DNA of 64,000 nucleotides, from the NCBI GenBank assembly GCA_009617715.1, contig VTFK01000110.1, forward strand, positions 558,001-622,000, given 5' to 3'. The notes beneath the pieces are model-generated. The model worked only from the letters and a program-made list of their open reading frames with translations. It was not told the origin of the DNA and did not search any database. Source of the DNA: Plectrocnemia conspersa (Eukaryota > Arthropoda > Insecta > Trichoptera > Polycentropodidae). The translations under genes and the position numbers were made by a program. This document shows positions 1 through 14,100 of the stretch, in pieces (position 1 is the stretch's first letter; every line of letters starts with the position of its first letter).

Positions 1-1330
1 GAGAAAATCGTGAACATATTTTTAGTTTGCAAATATTTCCTATCTTATTAAAATCTTTCAATAAGGAATGCATGTTTTCAAACATCTGGCATAAATCCGC
101 CCATTTTATGCAGGTGTTGCTAAACATTTACAAATATTTGTACAAATTATTTGATTTGATAAAAAATAACAAGGAAGAATATTTTAGTATATGTATTAAG
201 AAAAAACATTCAATGGAGCAAGAATTATATATAATATAATATAACTGTTAGAAATAAATATCATTGTCTAAGACCAATATTTTTTATTAACCAAGTGAAA
301 AACATTTTCCCAGATAAAGAACTTCGCAAATTGATAATAAAGTATTTATTAAATTTTCCTGAAACATATAAATAACGTGAAATTAGTAATGCTATTACAA
401 CCCAACTGTTGCAACATCTTTTTTTCCAGTTTTTTTGCTTTTAAAAATATTTATTTATAAATTCCTTATTCAATTTATGTAATTGTGGATGGCTTTCTGC
501 TATATTTTTGGTAGTTTAAGGGTTCTTTACTAAAGGAATTTCTGGGAGTTCTTAGCAAGAATTATATTTATTTTAATATATTTATTAATACAGTTTTTAG
601 ATTTCCAAAGCAAAGATAGTCGATAAAATCGTACACATTATTTTACCATTTAAATAATCCCGATTTTTATTAAAAGCTTTCAGGAAAGTATGCATATAAT
701 CAAACATCTGGCATGGACCCACCCTTTCTGACGCAGCGGTATAAAAATTCAGCAGTTGTAAAACACATTCGTACAAATTTTATTTAAAAAAAAACTGTAT
801 GAAAATTCAAAGCAAATTAGAATTCTTGATTCGACATTTTTCTCAATAGATAAATATTTTTTTTGGGATTTTTATACATAAAAGGAAAAAAATCAAATTC
901 ATATAAATTTATGATGTACATATATTCAGACAAATTAGCTAAATATTTGCGTTTATTAAAAATAATTCTTCAACAGTTTCTAGAACTAAAGATTCTGAAT
1001 TTGATAAATATTTCATAACATTTCATTTGTAAACACGTAATTTTTGCGGTTTTCATACAAAAAATGTGAATCAATATAATATGATACAATATTTTGATTG
1101 ATACATTAGTTAATTCATATAATTTTATTTTAGTCAGATAAAGGATCGCGTTTAATAAAAATAATCCTTCAACAGTTTCTTAATATTAGACACCTTAATT
1201 CTCAAAATTTAATAATAAACATGACAATGTTATTTCCAATTTTGTAAATATCACAAATAATTATTAAAAAAAAACTTTATAAATTAAGTTTATTTTTGAC
1301 ATTCTTGTGACAGTTTAATGATCAATTTTC
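1..1330. repeat. Diverged repeat units related to the 49.5-50.2 kb tandem array
   Basis: Two blocks at about 60-175 and 685-790 share AAACATCTGGCAT, a following CCACCC/CCGCCC-type stretch, a GCAG-GTT motif and ACAAAT-A. The same order appears on the minus strand of the 213-bp tandem repeat at 49.5-50.2 kb. A further internal duplication about 200 bp apart places TAAAAATAAT-CTTCAACAGT at about 957 and 1157. This looks like an old, decayed repeat array that probably continues left of the window. Confidence 0.6.
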
Positions 1331-4300
1331 TTTAACAATAAGCAACAAATTGCGTATGTTTTATAAATAAGCAATTTTTCGAAGATTAAATATTAAATTT
1401 TTCCATGAAAAAGCCCACGCGAATTAGTCGGAATTGATTCATAACATGTCTATATAAGCCACTTCATTTTTCTAAGGAATGCGGGAAATTGCTTTTCGCG
1501 TGGATACAGATCAAATTTTATTTATTTAATGAAAGTGTCAGATTACATAAGTTCAATTTTTAGCAATATATCGTTCACTAAGATATTTAAATTATTTTAG
1601 ACAGCGTGACTCGAACGATTACTTCGTTTACTGATGTTGATTTGATTCAGTTGTGCGAATTTAATAAAATAATATTTGGTATTTGACCTTTACATAATCG
1701 CTGGTTTTTCAGAATTAATTTAATGTTTATATATTATTCAAAATATCTTAACCATATTAAAATAAAATAACGGCAACAAACAGAAACACGCAACTAAGCA
1801 GGCGATAATTTTGTCATCAATCAGTAAACAAAAATACAATAAAATTGTTTTTATATATGTATCTGAATGCCAGTTAAAACAACCTTCTAATTTTTTTTTA
1901 TACATATATGCTACAAGATTGGGTATTAGTAGGTTGTCATACAACTTTTTAGTGTATTGTTAAAAAATATATTATGTGGCAACTGATAAGTAGAAATGTT
2001 TTATTTTAGAATTTAGTTCTTTGAATTAATGTTTACTCTTAAGAAAACCTTATAATTGTTTTAATTAATTTAATACATCCAATATTTTTTCAACGGCTAT
2101 TTCTAAAGCTCGCTAAGCTTATGTTTCCGTACTGTATAACATATTAGTTCGTCATGTAATACACTATGATATAAATTTTCTGTATAGATTGTACATAATG
2201 AGCCTTCTGATGAAATCTCGCCGAGATGGATGACGTCATAAATTTTTGCGCGTAATTTGCTTTAACCCAGCTCTCGTCGAATCATTAAGTGAATTACATA
2301 GAGGCCGGATTAATGGGGCGTTATGGGTGGTGCGTATGGAGAAAATTGTGGACATGTATGAATATGAAACCGCGCGTGAACGTCAAACCGAGAATTCGAC
2401 TCGTCTTTCAGCACACAAATGACTCGTTATGATATAATGTTGCAGGCGAAAGAGCTCGCTATTAACCTGATTATATCTATATATCTAGGTACGTGCACTT
2501 ATGTTATGGTGTATTACATAAAAACGTAAAGCTAGCGTTCAAACGTTAGCTCGGTCGAGCTTCCTGTCGTTATGTAAATCCAGCGGGTATAAAATGCGAA
2601 TGTAAATTTTTCTCCTTTGACTTATCATGCAGCTACTCCTTTTTCTTGATTATTTTTATTTTCTTAAAAATGTATATTGTGCATAAAATATTTGAACTAA
2701 GTAAAAAGTTTAACTTATTTATCATATTAAAATATCTAAATCTATGGTACAAGATTTCTAGATTACACAAAGAAAATTATTTAAATATTAAAGACAAAAA
2801 TTGCCTTTCTGAAACAATTTAATTATTGTTGGCCTAGCACTTCTGAAATAAGACCTTTTAGTATAACTGACAATTAAAAAAATTAGTGAATAAAATGTGC
2901 TTAAAAAAATCGCCCTTTACAACAGTGATGTCAAAACTATAAATCCAAAGATCTTTAGTTGTCGAAAAAAAAATTCGAGATCCCAAAATTCAACGAAATT
3001 TATTTGATAAAAAATATATTGTATTCAACAAAAATCAAGTACCAGTAAAATAGCAAAATAAAATTATATTATCAAAAATTATATTTATTTATGTGATGGC
3101 AGTAGGGACTAATAGGAAAAAAGCTCCAATAGCCGCTAGATGAAGTACCAAGCGACGCTACGCAGATCGCGTACTCTCTCAATGTACAAGTGACGAGTAT
3201 AGCACCTTAAAATTACTTTCGGCTTAACATTTCTAATACAGATTCGAACATTAAATTAATCATAAGTTTTTTCTAAGGCATACTTCACACTTAATGGTAT
3301 GATTTAATTTTTTCAAAAGTATTTTACATTGATAAAATATGCATAAATAAAACCATTGTTTCATAAAATGATTGTGTTTTATTCAGATATTTAACAAATT
3401 AGAAGCATAAACGCAAGTCCAACAAAAAATTACTTCCACTGCGTTGACGGATAAAAAAATCGTCTATCATGAGTCATTTTAAACAGAAGTGAAATGAAAA
3501 TAGTTTGCGCACCACTGTTTTAGAAAGCTACAACAGCAACGGCTTGGCTAAATAAAATTAAAATGAAATAAACTATTTGGAACACCCAAGAATTGCGCAA
3601 TATACACACAGATTATCACTAAATACTACAACGCAAAATCTTTTTAAACCCTTTTTCATAACAAAACATTGTTATTGTTATACGTTATGACACAATGACA
3701 CGTTAAAAAATAATGCGATTTGTTCTAAATTGTAACAGTGCAGCTCACGCCAAATTGACATAAATGAATCAGAATTAGCATATATATTTTCATGCTGCCT
3801 TTAAAGCCCTGAGAAAAGCAGCCTTTCTACTTCAATTGTCAGAATTCCAGGTCTAGTCAGTTCATCATATTGAGTCGCCAGGAGCTAACTCGAGCTTTAA
3901 GATGAGTTTTACGATTTAGAGCCACAATTTTAGAGTATATATTAATTGCATTTTTTTTCTATTTATTATATACCAAAAACACAATGGCAACAAAATTATA
4001 TTAATTAGATGCCAGTGGCTGTATCGCGCTGTACGCTCATAGCAATGCATTTTGTACTCGTAACCTTATTTTTTATTAGAATAAATCCCAGCTAATTATC
4101 AAACTATTACATATACGTCTATTTCTGCGTTTTATAAAATAAAAATAAAAGTCATAATAGTATAATAAACATAACAAATTAGAAACATATTAGAATCAAT
4201 GTAGATTATCGTGTTTCATAAATTTTAGAATAAAACTATTAATTTACAATTAAATATCGTAAAAACCTGACTAATTAGTGAGTAAGAGTAATTTGATTAA

Positions 4301-5084
4301 AACCCTATTTTATGAAAATGGTTTATTCACTATAAATTAACTATTAATTAACATGATTATAGTAATTTGATGGCATTTAAAAAAAAAAATTAAAAAAAAA
4401 AAATTATTTTTGACATATTAACATTGTACAATAAAATTGTCACAGAAAATCTGCAATTAGATTTTTCCTATATGCTTTCATTGCTTAAGTTAAAAGTTTG
4501 CAAAAATTCAACTTTAACCAAACCCTTATACCAAAGCAAAATTAAATTTAAATATTGTACTAGGTAAAAATTCTATCAAAAAAAAATACTATACATTTTT
4601 TAATATTCAAACATCTTAACAATATTATACTATGATAATAAAATTGTAGCTTTGTAAAATAATATTGAGCTACTTTTTGTAGCGATTTTATACAGTAAAC
4701 TTTTTAAACCTATAAAATACAAAACTAACTTAATAAATACTATGTGTTTTAATATAATATAGAGAATTTAAATACATTTTTTAGATGTTTTTCAAATCAA
4801 GTGGCCAAAAACTAAGTCTCAACAAAAAAAAAATATCAGGAAAATCGTAATGATTCACAGATTAAGAAACAATATTAATATAGAAAAAAATATTATTGCG
4901 CCTAAAAGAATCTCTGAACGAATAAATAGGTATTTTTAATTCCTAATATTTTGTGTAAATTAAAAATGGTTGCAATGGCTACAAATCAGTTATTTATAAT
5001 TTAATAATATGTATGTTTAAATGCTTTTATAATTTTTTATATAAACGATTTATAAAAAATATCCGTTTATAATATAATATAATT
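1331..5084. other. AT-rich DNA without recognisable genes
   Basis: No coding similarity was recognised. A less AT-rich segment at about 2200-2600 contains a palindromic TGACGTCA (2231-2238), a CREB/ATF-type site, and GGATTA homeodomain-type motifs, so it could be regulatory. The rest is poly-A/T-rich with stop codons in all frames. Confidence 0.4.
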
Positions 5085-5093
5085 TGCACTCAC

Positions 5094-5380
5094 CAATTTT
5101 TCGGCGTCCTTTTTCTGCTTACAACTGTCACAGTCACATTTATTTTTATCATTACACTTATAAACCACACTATATCTCTTCTATATGCGGAACAAACACG
5201 ACATTTATTCTCACATATTTCTCCCCAAAATTTATATTTATTGACTGATAGTTTTTAAGCTTATCCGAAAGCCTTTCTGGTTGATCGACAGCATGGGCAC
5301 GGCAAGATGTGGTAGAAACTGTTGAAATGTCTTCAGAATCAATAGATTCTTTAGGCTCAAAAGAAAATCTTTGAATTTAA
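5094..5380 (-). pseudogene. Broken cysteine-rich coding-like fragment, possibly a piggyBac-type C-terminus
   Basis: Read on the minus strand in shifting frames, this gives an acidic stretch (SFEPKESIDSEDIS), then PERLSDKLKNY, then ENKCRVCSAYRR, then VYKCNDKNKCDCDSCKQ. PiggyBac-type transposases often end with a P-RL-G motif and a cysteine-rich zinc-binding domain, so a decayed piggyBac relative is the best guess. At least two frame changes and a stop interrupt it. TTGGTGAGT at the left edge resembles a splice donor. Identity is not established. Confidence 0.25.
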
Positions 5381-5614
5381 TTTTACTATTACGATTTAAA
5401 TTTTGATAGATACTGAATGAATAAAACAACACGAATTGAAATAAATAAAAAAACAACGGAATAAATATTTTTTAAATTATTCGATTGTTTTTCGAAATAT
5501 TAGGTATAACTAAGTATTGATCGGCGCGATCAACACCTCATATATATACGTTGAAGGCTATATATTGTAAAGCCGGTTGTTCTGTTTTTTTTCCGTGTCT
5601 ATCATCTGGCTGCT

Positions 5615-5696
5615 ATGAAAAGAAGATATCATTCTGAAATCTCGAAGGTTGATACTTCTCTGCTGCGGTACTCGGATGGTGTAGTCCCTCTCAGAA
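5615..5696 (+). CDS. Possible short first coding exon of an unrecognised gene
   Basis: ATG at 5615 opens 27 codons (beginning MKRRYHSEISKVD) with mixed codon use unlike the AT-rich flanks. The reading stops exactly where GTAAGTAA, a good 5' splice site, begins at 5697. A TATATATA stretch lies about 70-80 bp upstream. I recognise no domain and cannot locate a second exon, so chance is a real alternative. Confidence 0.18.
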
Positions 5697-5702
5697 GTAA
5701 GT

Positions 5703-7960
5703 AATTTCAGTATCTTATAATTTTTTAAATTGATTTTTTCATTTGAATTATTTTTGAAAATGTGTGTTTTTATGATAAATCATTTTTAATAGATTAAAGA
5801 AATGTTTTAAATAATTTTAAAGTTGATTTCATTATAAAAAAAAAATAAGAAAAACTAATGAAAGCATAAACATCTATGTTTTGTGCATTTATAGATAATC
5901 ACATATCTAACTTATATACATAAAAACTATAAATTATATATCAATGATTATTACAGTACAAATAAATTTATTATTTCGCCGCATTTGCTCACAAAATTGT
6001 TATGTTCGGATTTAATGCTTCAGAAAATTATACATTAAGGTTTATTGCTTGAATTCCATGTTATTTATTTATTTAAAGAGGAAAACCTCTTTAATAGCTT
6101 TGTCCCACATACTCAACGACATATTGCGGTAAAGGGATAAATATAACATAAAACATGTAGTATCAATTTTACGTTGAAAATTGTCTATAAATATAAGATC
6201 ATTACATTTACAACTCTTTCATGACGTAATATAAAGTATCCAGAGCATATTGTATGAGGGTTGACCCAACTTACCATTAACTCATTGTCTTTCCTTTGAC
6301 TCTGATTCGCCGTTGACTTTTCTGCTCGCAACGTACATTATCTCGTTGAGACTTGAACCTTGATACACACATTTTCCATGGCATTTTCTTTGATTCGCAC
6401 ACACGAGGACGAGATACGTGGACGCATTGAATTTCAGCACAAAAGTGTACCTACGTGGACGAGGGTCGAGTGTCCTTTTGAATTGGAACCCTTTTCAAAA
6501 AATAGATGAGTGATCTCGAAAGGATCGCGTCGCTAATACATTTTTTCGCACTGGCAGAGTTATTCCGAGATACATCGATTTTTTAACACATATCACCTCG
6601 AAACCGATACTTGGTTTGTAACGTACATAAGGTTATGAACTGATTATGTATATTCCAAAAGGGGAAATGCTTTCAATACGACAGATATATCTTGCGTGCT
6701 ACAGGAAACGTAAAAAGTCGGGTTGAACCAATGACAGATAAAGATTTTCGCATTAAAATAAATTATACAACCAAATTGTATATCTTTGCTGACAACAAAA
6801 CAGTTTTCTTGTTACATTTTTATTTTGGTACCAAAAATAAGTCTCATTGAATTAAAGCATTTTTTTATAAACACTAAAGTTGACGATTTATTATAGATAG
6901 CGATATTGTAATTCATTTTATCGTTATTAAAGCACTTGGTTGCTTTTGTTGCCAACTTATTAGTCTAAATTTATATAGCGAAAAAAAATTGTTATGAAAC
7001 TTGTTGGTATATATATTTATATAGCAAAAAATAGTGATCCCATATTTATTTAAATTGCAAGATATTTTTTGTGTAGATAGACAGTATATGTAAAATATTT
7101 TTTTATAGTACATTTAGAAAAAAATATGGTTTATTTGTTTGTGTTTCGTTCATAGTAAATAATTTTGGATTATTTCTATAAATATAATTGTGATAGATTA
7201 TGATGTTTGTGTTTAGGCTAAGCAATTACTACGACTTCTTTCAGAATAAAACGTATGTTGCTGTTGTTATATGTTTAATAGCGCATTTTTTTTTTTATTA
7301 AATACGACTTTGTTACAATGGATTTTTGCATTATTGATATTGTTTTTTTTTCAAGTTGAATATCAATCAAAACTCATTTTTTCGTGATTACATGTCCCTC
7401 TTCATTATCATTCTGCAAAGCTTCTCTATCATCATGATAGAGCTCCTTAATAAATTTATTCCAACGTTCCAGTTTATCTTCCATACCCATAATACTTTTG
7501 CTTTTTTTTATCTATAATATAAAGGTGTATTGATTTTGAAAATTCTTAGTTTCTTCGTTTTTTATGTGCGCTGAAGACGTCGTTTTTATTTCATCTTTTT
7601 GCATTTATCAGACAACCAATTTTCCTTTGCTCTTCTAATTTTATATTTAATTAAAATATAGATTTATTATATCTAGTGTCATTTTAAAATAAAATATAAA
7701 AAAAATGATGCTTTGATGATTATTGACCATTTATGTTAACCTGTAAATTTTATTTTCCATGGTATCAAAAAAATTTAAATAAATAAAATCTCTACTTCTA
7801 CAAAAAATTACAGCGGATTTGAGCTTAAATCAATTTTAGCAACCATTTTCGAATATTGATGCAAGTGTAGAATACATTTCGATTTTTAAAAATCCATTTG
7901 ACTGTAAATAAAATATTCAAATAGATGCTTAAATTATAAATTTTAATGTTTGAGAACTCT
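5703..7960. other. Noncoding AT-rich stretch
   Basis: No gene recognised. A less AT-rich patch at about 6240-6560 has balanced composition and could be a regulatory element. The remainder is T-rich with short poly-A/T runs. Confidence 0.4.
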
Positions 7961-8310
7961 AGGGGGATGTGACTTCGCTGCCATGAAGACGCAGGTGGGA
8001 TGTTGTTAGAGTTTTATTAGATTATATTTACATATGTTGCGAGTTTTTTTTTCCGAGTGGTGGCGGAGAAGCTGGCGGAGGGATGATGTCCGTGGTCCTC
8101 AAAGGTCTAGTAGGCGGAGTGGCAACGAGTGTACAGCAGAAGTTGATCCCTCTCATCTACGGTAGTGCTCATATGGAGTTCCTCTCGAAATGTGAGCGCC
8201 CGTGACAGTATGTTGTGAGTCTTCGAGTGGCTGCTTGTGACTGCCCTCTCCTCATCGAAGTTCAGGCTTAAGTATCCAGGACTGCAAAGCTTTCTGACAA
8301 ATCACAATCA
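7961..8310. other. GC-richer island with a 40-codon ORF, unassigned
   Basis: Around 350 bp are much richer in G than the flanks. On the plus strand, ATG at 8084 opens a 40-codon ORF (starting MMSVVLKGLVGGVATSVQQK) that ends at a TGA near 8205. No family is recognised. TGTGACTT near 7968 and AAATCACA near 8299 could be read as ends of a solo LTR, but there is no flanking duplication. Confidence 0.3.
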
Positions 8311-11077
8311 TGCAGCGATCATCCATCCTATAAATGTACTCGTTTCTTAGAAAAGCTAAATAGATATACGCATTTATAAAGCGACATTTTCTTGACGGGC
8401 ATTGTCCAAGGTCGTATACTGCAACGATGATCTTGTGAATGTGGTGATTTATTGTTTCCTTGATTGTTTCGCAACAAAGAAATATTCTTTCAATGATGAT
8501 GTTATGTGTTTTTTCTGGTCGTAACGAGGGCTTTTGTGTGTGATCCCATAATTTAGGTTATGTTTTGTTTCCTTGTTGATAGATGATCATTTTAGTCACG
8601 GTAAATTAACGTGATTTTTAAGAATAAGACTATTGCTTTTTTATTATTTGAAAACCAAATAATTAAATTAAAATGTTTCTGATCCGGACCTTTAAAAAAA
8701 GTTTACCTACCTCTTTTTTATATGATGACTTTTGGATCTTTTCCTGATTATAAAAATAATATTACCTGCGACGTCTTTATTTGTTAATATATATTTTTAT
8801 AAGTTCGCTCAGCAACTTCCCTGTTATTAAATATTTTTTTCTTGAAGGGTTAGATCAATTAAAACGCTTTGTATTTTTTTTCAAACACTTTATTTTTCAT
8901 CCATTTCAGTACAACATAGAAGTAAAATTATTCATGAAATATTTATCATTAAGGTAATCCCTATTATAATTAATGATAAGAAGATTAACACGACAGATCC
9001 GGGACTCCATGGGTGAAATGCATAAGTCCGCACAACTTCAACATCGTCTTTATCATAATCATCATCGTATGGAATGTCAGAGAAACCTGATCGAATAAAT
9101 TAAACGTATGTATAAACAACAGCGAATATGTCTAAATTCTAGAAAAAAAACTCTTCCTCCTACACTCTTCTCTTACAAGTATAAAAATCGAACAATTCCC
9201 AACGAACTACCAAATGCGAATTGCCATGAAAAACACACCCTCCTCGTCATTGGTCACAAACAACTTATTAACTATCCACGAAACTGTTCGGTCAACGTCA
9301 ACCGTTTACGAAATTTCACTAATCCGTCACACCTGATAGAAAACCATCGGTCGACGAACGCAACGCATCATCAATCCTATAAATATTTATTTTTAAATAA
9401 AACCACTTAATCTAATATAAAATCCAAATTGTGATATTTCCATCTTTATGCACATACACAAAGATACGTATTAACAAATTGAGAGAGTCGACGATCAACT
9501 TTACAAAAGTATCAATATAAATTTATCTTCATTAAAAACACGTTTCCAAACATTTTTCTATATTCAAAGACAACCTCATCATAATCACTTATACAATAGA
9601 CACAACCGTTGCAGGTTCCCTTGAAATTGTATTTTTTTTTTCACTCTGATAAAAACACGCAGAAGATCGACTCTCAAAAATTTGCATTATTTACTTAAAA
9701 TTGTGTATATACATAACGCGTATGAATATGTTCCGTTCATGTTGTGCTGATATTGAAATATAAACTAGAAATTAATTAATTGTAAATAGTGGGAGGGAAA
9801 GAATTTTCATATGTAAAAAAAATAAATATCGTACATAAACAATCATATACGTATATAATCATACTTATTATCAATTTTTCCATTAAAATAATCACTATCA
9901 TTATCTGATTTAACAATTTTTTGATTATTCAAAGAACAATAACAACGTTTTTTTATTTATTATTAAAATGCTTATTTCAATATGCCAGATGTAAAAATTT
10001 GATGATGGCTGTTGTTGTATGAAAAATTAAATTTCCTCTTTTTAAAATATTTATATATATAAATATAATAATGTAACCATTGACAACCATTTCTAACACA
10101 GATAAAATTATTATTTTTTTTCTCTTATTATTTTTTAATATCCATCTGTATGATTCCTACATTGTTATATTTTAATCTTCTTACGCGAGTCCAGGAGGGA
10201 AAGACTCTGGCCAAATCGTTTTTATTTTCACGTGAAAGGACGTAATAATCGTTCAACATAATAAAAACCGTAACGTAATGTATGAATGTTCAATAACAAC
10301 TCGCAACAAATAATTTATTATCATCATCATTAATATTACATTATAATTATTAAAAATTTAATAATTGGCACTAAGCAAATTGACACATTTCAAAAGACGG
10401 TTTTTAGCATTAATGTATTGCATATACACTTTATAAATATATTTTTTATATTATTAATATGATAGCCAGACACTTTACCTCCCTTTACCTAATAAACAAT
10501 TCCACTGATCTACACACAGACTAATAAAATCAACCAGAATCAGAGAAAAGTTCGGATTAAAACATATAAACGATGATATGATTTTGATTTCTCAACGCGT
10601 GATGTTTTAACCCATTTATGCAAAATATTTTTGCTTAATTTTCGGGAAGATACTCATGGATATACTACATAATACATCTGTATAAATTTATATACATATG
10701 CATGTAAAATTAACAAAATTATTATTAAAAAAACACCTAATAAGGACTAGATGATTCATTGTTTAAAAATATAAACTGCACAAAATTATCATCAAAGACT
10801 AGACAATACGAGAAGTAATCGTTAAGTAGCAAAAAGTCAATAACAGTTAAGTACGCTAAGTGTTAATTAATATACTTTTCATATATATCATATATATTTA
10901 AAATGTAAGTCTTACACGCCTAAAGAATTATACCATAGTTTTTCAAGTAATAAAATACACTTTTTCAATTTATTTCAAACATAATAAGTATATCATAGGA
11001 TTCAGTAAGGCTACGTTAGACAACAGATTGTTTCAAGGTTTTATTTTTTAATCTTTTTCATTATTTTAATAATATTT

Positions 11078-11105
11078 TATTCATCATCATCATCATCATC
11101 ATCAT
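11078..11105. repeat. TCA trinucleotide microsatellite
   Basis: About nine consecutive TCA/CAT units run through this stretch, inside the proposed brat 3'UTR; on the brat strand they read as ATG/TGA repeats. Related short TCATCA runs occur at about 10320 and 20578. Confidence 0.85.
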
Positions 11106-14100
11106 TATTATTACTTTCGTTCATCCCCTATACACTGTATACGATTTCGACCTACACTGTTTCATGTTAGGATATACTATCAGAGAGATTAAAAGTTACG
11201 AATAATATGAATATATGTATACATACATATGTAAATATTAAAAAAAAAAACATTGTGTTGCATCGTCATTTTAATTTTATTTCATAAAAAATTGATATTT
11301 GTAAAAGTCAGTTATTATTTTAAAGCATCAAGATTTTTTATATATTTATAAAAAAGCAAAGCCATGTTTTGTGCGTCCATCGAATTTTAAATTCTTGTGT
11401 CATTATAATGATCTATTAGATATTGGACCATTTTCAACAAAGCTCCCAATTAATTTCGAGATTACTCTATTACGGAGTTTTCGGGAACTTAATCGTACGT
11501 GTTAGTTTGGCATGTCAGAGACGTGTTTAATCAAAAGAGTTGAATTAGCAACCGTGCAAATATACAATCGAGGTAATAAACGTATTTTAAGTATCGTAGG
11601 TATGTCGATTAGTTATAAAAAATATTCATATATGTATCGTTAGTAAATATTAGACTCATTATGCGAGTCTTATTTATATGTGAATAATTAATATAATGGG
11701 TTTTCTTTAAACAATTCAAAAGTAAAAAATGTGATTCAAAAGATTAGAATTAGCGCAATGCTATGTCACTTGATTTTAAAATAAATCTTAATTTTTTAAG
11801 TTACAATGATCCAACGTGTGGCCCCCGGAATAAATTACCCTAAAAACTATGGTAGTTTTTTTTATTAATATTATTATATCATACACATTAAATCGTTACA
11901 TACACGTTATCGTTACGGTTACTAACGTTAATTTATGAAAAAATAAAATATTGAAGTTCGTTTCATCATCAACCGACAAAGAACAACATTCACAATTGTC
12001 AAATGGGTATTATCAACTTTTAACGTTTTAAAAAATGTTTTTTTTTTTAGATTTTTTTGGCAACAATTTTTTTATTCAATTTTCGAACGATACAATTACT
12101 TTCAACCAACCTCAACATCTCTCCTTTTATTTTATTTATCACTCACATTTATACATAACATGTTCTCGGTGAGCGGTGATTTGAGAACACCCTGTATTTA
12201 ATATAGCATCATTTTTAACGCGAAGGGAGAGATTCGTAGATAGGAGTTAGAACAGAGCAAAACAATCATCATCGATGAACATTTTTTTGTCAATTTTTCG
12301 TTTAGTCATTTTTTTAAATATTTTTTTTTTCTCACAGATTTTTTATTCTTCAATGTTTCAGTCTTAAAAATTGAGTACTTTAAAAATATCATATTTATGT
12401 CAAATATAGGCCTGGATATTCATCTTAAAGAGTGTGAACGGCAATAAGTATTGTTGCGAACGAACACTATATATTTTTTAATTATACTTATATTATCATA
12501 GCTGTGGGGTGCTAGTCGGAAAATATTCGAAAAGCTTTCTTTATTGTATCAAAATATCGATAGAAAATATAATTTGTGTCGAACCTGTTTTAAGATGCGT
12601 ATATTTTTCCTTTGTCGTTACTACAAACTACTTCTCTGTTTTTCGTATATCAATCAAGATTGATTTGGCGTTTCAAAGCTGTGCTTTTTCATACGAAACC
12701 AAAAAAAAATCTTTTCTCAATAAAATATATATATTTACAATGTATAAAAACTAAACAGATATAATGTTGAAAATGTATTATTTTTTCATAATAAAATATG
12801 ACACGTCGAATCACGTAAATATATATACATATAATACGTATAACGAAAAAACATTTTCCAGACACAAAGAGATATGTAACAGGTGCTCTCGATGATAAAT
12901 CACTGCTTTTCAACATTGTTTTTTTTTTTTATTCAATAATAATTTTATTTTTAAATATTCATATTCAATAACAGTTTGAAAACTTACCAAGTTAATATAC
13001 TGTGCCATACGAATTCAAGAAGTGCAACGGTACGAACAATATTTATACATCATACAGAACAAACGGGGTTTATTTTATTATTAATTATTATTATTGATAA
13101 TAATTTTATAATAAATATCAAACAATCAAACTTCGATTCTGTTCATTACGTTCAAATAAAATAATAATTTAAAACAATCCGTTTTCGCATTACCAGTATT
13201 ATCAATAAATTAAATAAAAATATTTCACACACTTATTACCTACGTAAAGATAATCAAAAATGGAATATACACAATAATAATAATAAATAAATAAAACCTA
13301 ACGTTTCAGATCTCTCCATCGTTCAAAAAGAAACACAATTGCTTTTCGCACTAAATATTTCTGTATATTCACTAACAACATCAACACTCTGCTAATTGTT
13401 TTATTTATGTTTTTTTATGTTTATCATTAATTAATAATATAAAGCGACACTACAAACATTTATTTACTAAGCGCTCATTGGCGCATCTAAAAAAAATATA
13501 TATTTATGGTAACTCTAATGACTTAGATTCCATCGCTCGTATGCAGATTAATTGATAGAAAGGCTTATATAGTATTAATAAACACAATTCACAATACAAA
13601 AAATATATTATTCAAGTTACAGAACAAAAATACAAAATAAACATAGCGTCTCTTATTGTATTTTCTTGCGCTTATGCAATTGATTCGACTTGAGTGTCGA
13701 AGTGATTGCATATTAAAACCGTTGCAGGCGCAGTCTTAGTGAATTTGGGTTTTTGAGACATTCGCACGTTTTATTTACAACAATAAAAGCTTGGATGATT
13801 ACAATGTGGTCACTCTAAGCGAGCGCCATCAACAGTGATTGCCTTAACACCTAAATTTAAGTGCATTAATAATGAATTGTTAACATACTCTTAATTTTAA
13901 GTCACTACCTATAAAAAAACACATAAGAATTATTAATACCGCAGTCGGGTATGTATGTAATATTATTATTATTATATCATTATTTAATAGAGGAGGCTCT
14001 AGATTCAGCGCTCGGACATCTGAATGAATTAGTCGCCGGTTATAATTCTGCGGCGATAGCGCTAGGAGGGAAACGGATTTGTGCTCAACATTTTAACATG

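Noticed and set aside
7968..8306. Solo LTR from TGTGACTT to AAATCACA
   Set aside because: The flanking bases do not form a target-site duplication, and no primer-binding or polypurine site is visible.
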